This document shows, piece after piece, positions 50,606 through 52,956 of a DNA stretch of 52,956 nt. How positions within the stretch are numbered: position 1 is the stretch's first letter; the number at the start of each line of letters is the position of its first letter. Both the position numbers and the translations under genes were made by a program. The stretch lies in the IMG/VR virus record IMGVR_UViG_3300046808_000165, positions 1 through 52,956 of that record; one strand, written 5' to 3'. The notes under the pieces are model-generated. The model had not been told where the DNA came from. It saw only the letters and a program-made list of their open reading frames with translations, and searched no databases. The DNA is from a virus.

Positions 50606-51211
50606 ATGAAAGCAGTAATTACTAATACAGTTTATTCTAGGGACGATGTTGATTTCGTTTATATTCCTGTAACTAGGTGCGGAAGTACCTGGTTACGTCA
50701 TGTGTTCGAACATAACAACTTTAAAGAATATAATATTATTGAGAATTTAACATCTGTTAATGATATCCCTGATATCAAAGATAAAATTAAACTTATTGTA
50801 TTACGTGATCCTTTAGAAAGAATAATTTCAGGAATGTATGCTCCTGAGGATTTTGATTTAGATACTATCTATAGCAGAGAAAAAATCTTTACAAACTTCC
50901 CCACAGACATACATACTACTCCTCAAATTGAATTTTTAAAGGGTATCTCGTTAGATAACGCAATATTCATTGAATATAAAAATTCACCAAATTGGGGACC
51001 TAACTTTATTAAATTGTTAATTAAAATAGTTCCCAATTTTAAAAAGAGTCCCATCAGATGGGAGGCTCGGGTCAATGGTTCTAGCCCTAAAGAACTATTA
51101 GATATTGCAAAAAGCAATAATGTGATATACAATAATATGATGGATTATCTAAAGGAAGATCAATTGTTTTTTGAACAAGTTAACTGGCATAAATGGTATG
51201 GAACAAATTAA
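50606..51211 (+). CDS. Sulfotransferase-like protein
   Basis: This 201-residue protein has the two PAPS-binding elements of sulfotransferases: the 5'-phosphosulfate loop IPVTRCGSTWLRHVF (about 20-34) and the 3'-phosphate element LIVLRDPLERIISGMY (about 74-89, with Arg and Ser). The rest of the domain is short compared with typical sulfotransferases (250-300 aa). The acceptor is unknown. I start at the ATG at 50606, just after the previous stop; an upstream in-frame GTG would run into the preceding gene. It overlaps the DpdA-like gene by 14 bp. Confidence 0.65.
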   Translation: MKAVITNTVYSRDDVDFVYIPVTRCGSTWLRHVFEHNNFKEYNIIENLTSVNDIPDIKDKIKLIVLRDPLERIISGMYAPEDFDLDTIYSREKIFTNFPTDIHTTPQIEFLKGISLDNAIFIEYKNSPNWGPNFIKLLIKIVPNFKKSPIRWEARVNGSSPKELLDIAKSNNVIYNNMMDYLKEDQLFFEQVNWHKWYGTN

Positions 51212-52748
51212 TTTATCTAACTCACACAATCCTGATTGGGCATTATTTTTGCCCGCAGTAAGTTCATTCTTCATTGCTGGTTTAGGCAAGCAACGTGAAG
51301 GTGAGAACTACTTTGATGCCGCACGTATCCCTGCAGGATTTAACGGTGACGTTGAATGTTTGAACTTCCTTAATAGCAAGCAAGGCTTATACACTTATAA
51401 GTGGGGCTTGTATTCTGCTGGTCATGCGAATCTTGATATTACTAAGGATGACCATAATGAATCTATTATCCGCAAAAGAGAAGAAGGCACATTCCTTCTA
51501 GGAGACTCAGGTGGGTTTCAGATTCTTAAGTGTCAATGGCCGGCAGATTGGAAGGACCCTAACTGTCCTCGTGCAATGAAGAAAAGGACAGAAGTTCTTA
51601 AGTGGATGGATGAGTACATGGATTATGGCATGTGTCTTGATATTCCTTCACAGAGTTTGACAACTTATCACATCAAGGATAAAAAGACCGGAACTTCTGC
51701 ACATGGCATTAGCACGATTGAAGAAGCAATTACTGCTACACATATCAATAATGAATACTTCATTAAGAACCGCGATGGTCGTTGCAAGTTCTTAAACGTA
51801 TTACAAGGTCGTAATCACACGCAAAGTGATGACTGGTATAATGAAATGAAGAAGTATTGCGACACTAATATCTATGGTGATCGTGCATTCAATGGTTGGG
51901 CATTTGGTGGTCAAAACAAGATTGACATTCACTTAATGCTTAAGCGTCTTGTGCATATTATTCATGACGGGTTTTTAGAAGAAGGTAAACAAGACCTTAT
52001 TCACTGTCTCGGTACTAGCATTATGGAATACGCAGTATTGTTTACTGATATTCAAAAGGCTATTCGTAAGTATCACAATCCAAAACTACAAATCACGTTT
52101 GATTGTGCAAGCCCATTCTTTGCGGCTGCTAAGGGTCTTGCGTATAATAACAATACATTTGAACATGATACTAAGTGGTCTTATTCAATGGAAAAGACTG
52201 CTGAAAATAAAAAGTATGCTACAGACAATCGTAAGTATAGTGATGGTGTATTGCAAGACGGCATTCACAAATTATTCACAGATAGTCCTGTAACTGATAA
52301 ATTAGTAATGAAAGATATCTGCTATCGTGGTCATGGTTTCTTAGGTCAACACGGTAAAGAAACAAAAACAAGTTGGGATACTCTTTCATATACACTATTA
52401 CAAGCACATAATGTCTATCAGCATATGATTGCAGTTCAAGAAGCCAATCGTAGATATGAACAAGGTATCAAACCTAAAATGGTTATGGATCCTTTAGGCA
52501 ATCTTAATTTCAGTGATATCGTTGATGAGATTTTCTCACTCAAGGATCGTGAAAAGAGTTTGGCTATGATTGATCAGTATGACAAGTTTTGGCAACAACT
52601 AAAGGCTGGTCAAGGCTTTAGTGGTAAGAAAACTGTCAATGCACACACAATGTTTGATCAACTATTCAGTGTTGAGGATAACAACGACCCTGAGGTTGAT
52701 GAAGTCATCGAAGATAGTGATGATATTATGGCAGAAATTGTCGATTAA
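51198..52748 (+). CDS. dpdA: TGT-family base transglycosylase, DpdA-like
   Basis: This 516-residue protein keeps the active-site layout of tRNA-guanine transglycosylase. DSGGFQ is at 103-108 (first Asp), MCLDIPS holds D148, NVLQG has Q203, WAFGGQ matches the TGT GG loop (about 234-239), and ITFDCASP carries D302 where TGT has its nucleophile in FDCxxPT. The CxCxxC...H zinc site of tRNA TGTs is not visible. A TGT paralogue without that site in a phage fits DpdA, which swaps guanine in DNA for a 7-deazaguanine and protects against restriction. Q-precursor genes are not seen in this window. The start at 51198 has the conserved N-terminus; an in-frame start at 51171 lies further inside the sulfotransferase gene. 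Confidence 0.78.
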   Translation: MEQINLSNSHNPDWALFLPAVSSFFIAGLGKQREGENYFDAARIPAGFNGDVECLNFLNSKQGLYTYKWGLYSAGHANLDITKDDHNESIIRKREEGTFLLGDSGGFQILKCQWPADWKDPNCPRAMKKRTEVLKWMDEYMDYGMCLDIPSQSLTTYHIKDKKTGTSAHGISTIEEAITATHINNEYFIKNRDGRCKFLNVLQGRNHTQSDDWYNEMKKYCDTNIYGDRAFNGWAFGGQNKIDIHLMLKRLVHIIHDGFLEEGKQDLIHCLGTSIMEYAVLFTDIQKAIRKYHNPKLQITFDCASPFFAAAKGLAYNNNTFEHDTKWSYSMEKTAENKKYATDNRKYSDGVLQDGIHKLFTDSPVTDKLVMKDICYRGHGFLGQHGKETKTSWDTLSYTLLQAHNVYQHMIAVQEANRRYEQGIKPKMVMDPLGNLNFSDIVDEIFSLKDREKSLAMIDQYDKFWQQLKAGQGFSGKKTVNAHTMFDQLFSVEDNNDPEVDEVIEDSDDIMAEIVD

Positions 52749-52761
52749 TTATCCATAATAG

Positions 52762-52790
52762 TTGCATCCAACGATAAATTTTAATATACT
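52762..52790 (+). promoter_or_regulatory. Possible sigma70-like promoter
   Basis: TTGCAT, 17 bp, TATACT. The -10 element is good and the -35 weak. It lies before the truncated gene at 52823, which has taagga as Shine-Dalgarno. Confidence 0.45.
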
Positions 52791-52822
52791 ACTTACATAT
52801 TCAGTTGCTTTAAGGATTCAAA

Positions 52823-52956
52823 ATGTATTCCAGTCAAATTAAAACACTAGAAAATAAGTTCAATGAAATTTCTTCTATGCTAGATGAAATGCGAAAGAAT
52901 GGCGAAGAATCTGGCGAGAAGGTTGATAGTCTTAACAAAAAGCGCATGAGTGTCTT
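52823..52956 (+). CDS. Hypothetical coiled-coil protein, 3' end cut by window
   Basis: At least 44 residues are visible (MYSSQIKTLENKFNEISSML...), all predicted helical with heptad-like spacing. The right window edge cuts the gene. A promoter-like element and a Shine-Dalgarno precede it, so it is likely to be real. The family cannot be told from this fragment. Confidence 0.55.
   Translation, partial: MYSSQIKTLENKFNEISSMLDEMRKNGEESGEKVDSLNKKRMSV

Noticed and set aside
1-52956. Prophage or mobile-element origin
   Set aside because: No integrase, excisionase, repressor, transposase, attachment repeat or bacterial flank is visible; the content is that of a lytic T4-like phage.

Overview
The window is a 53 kb piece of a T4-like myovirus genome (contractile tail) that probably infects a Gram-negative aquatic bacterium. 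The evidence is a gp18-type tail sheath, gp19-type tail tube, gp4-type head completion protein, gp16-type small terminase, family B DNA polymerase (gp43), gp44-type clamp loader and gp45-type sliding clamp. The host call is inference: several phage proteins carry Gram-negative-type signal peptides and one looks like an outer-membrane barrel. All genes but one lie on the plus strand and are tightly packed. I saw no integrase, repressor, tRNA, CRISPR array or insertion sequence. The exception is a PhoH-like ATPase on the minus strand.

Layout. 0-9.3 kb: sheath (cut by the left edge), tube, a second tube-like protein, gp4-like and gp16-like proteins, a capsid-targeted-looking protein and a large acidic/Lys-rich protein. 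9.4-18.9 kb: a 1,507-residue repetitive fibre, a GH19 endolysin and two large beta-rich virion proteins. 18.9-23.7 kb: small conserved phage genes, a DnaE-like fragment, a GroES/gp31-like co-chaperonin, a Bax-inhibitor-1 membrane protein and the clamp loader. 23.7-24.5 kb: PhoH (minus). 24.7-31.4 kb: two conserved phage proteins, a holin-like protein, DnaJ and ClpA-like chaperones, small virion-like genes and a nucleotidyltransferase. 31.5-38.7 kb: a glycosyltransferase, then a run of genes whose products start with a short motif of the MRASEFIxE type. These include a GH19 hydrolase and proteins made of short Cys/Lys modules; Dps and methyltransferase-like genes are interspersed. 38.7-43.9 kb: a cassette of exported proteins (secreted nuclease, Asn/Thr/Ser repeat protein, large secreted protein, membrane-anchored coiled coil, outer-membrane barrel). 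43.9-52.9 kb: a packaged-looking zinc protease, a glycosyltransferase-like protein, DsbA-like, SGNH hydrolase, DNA polymerase, sliding clamp, sulfotransferase-like and a TGT/DpdA-like enzyme likely to put 7-deazaguanines into DNA.

Regulation. Many late-type genes are preceded by GATAAATA (or C/A/N-TAAATA), the counterpart of the T4 late promoter TATAAATA. Sigma70-like TTGACA-N16/17-TATNNT promoters precede the DnaE-like, DnaJ, 38.3 kb, DsbA-polymerase and sliding-clamp units. In several cases the promoter sits so close to the ATG, with no Shine-Dalgarno, that the transcript should be leaderless.

The strongest leads for something new are: (1) a family of putative head-packaged proteins sharing one N-terminal targeting cassette, joined by ATGA overlaps; (2) the 5 kb exported envelope cassette headed by a structured intergenic element; (3) the DpdA-like DNA modification enzyme; (4) leaderless early and late transcripts. 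All functions are read from sequence by eye; no database search was possible.
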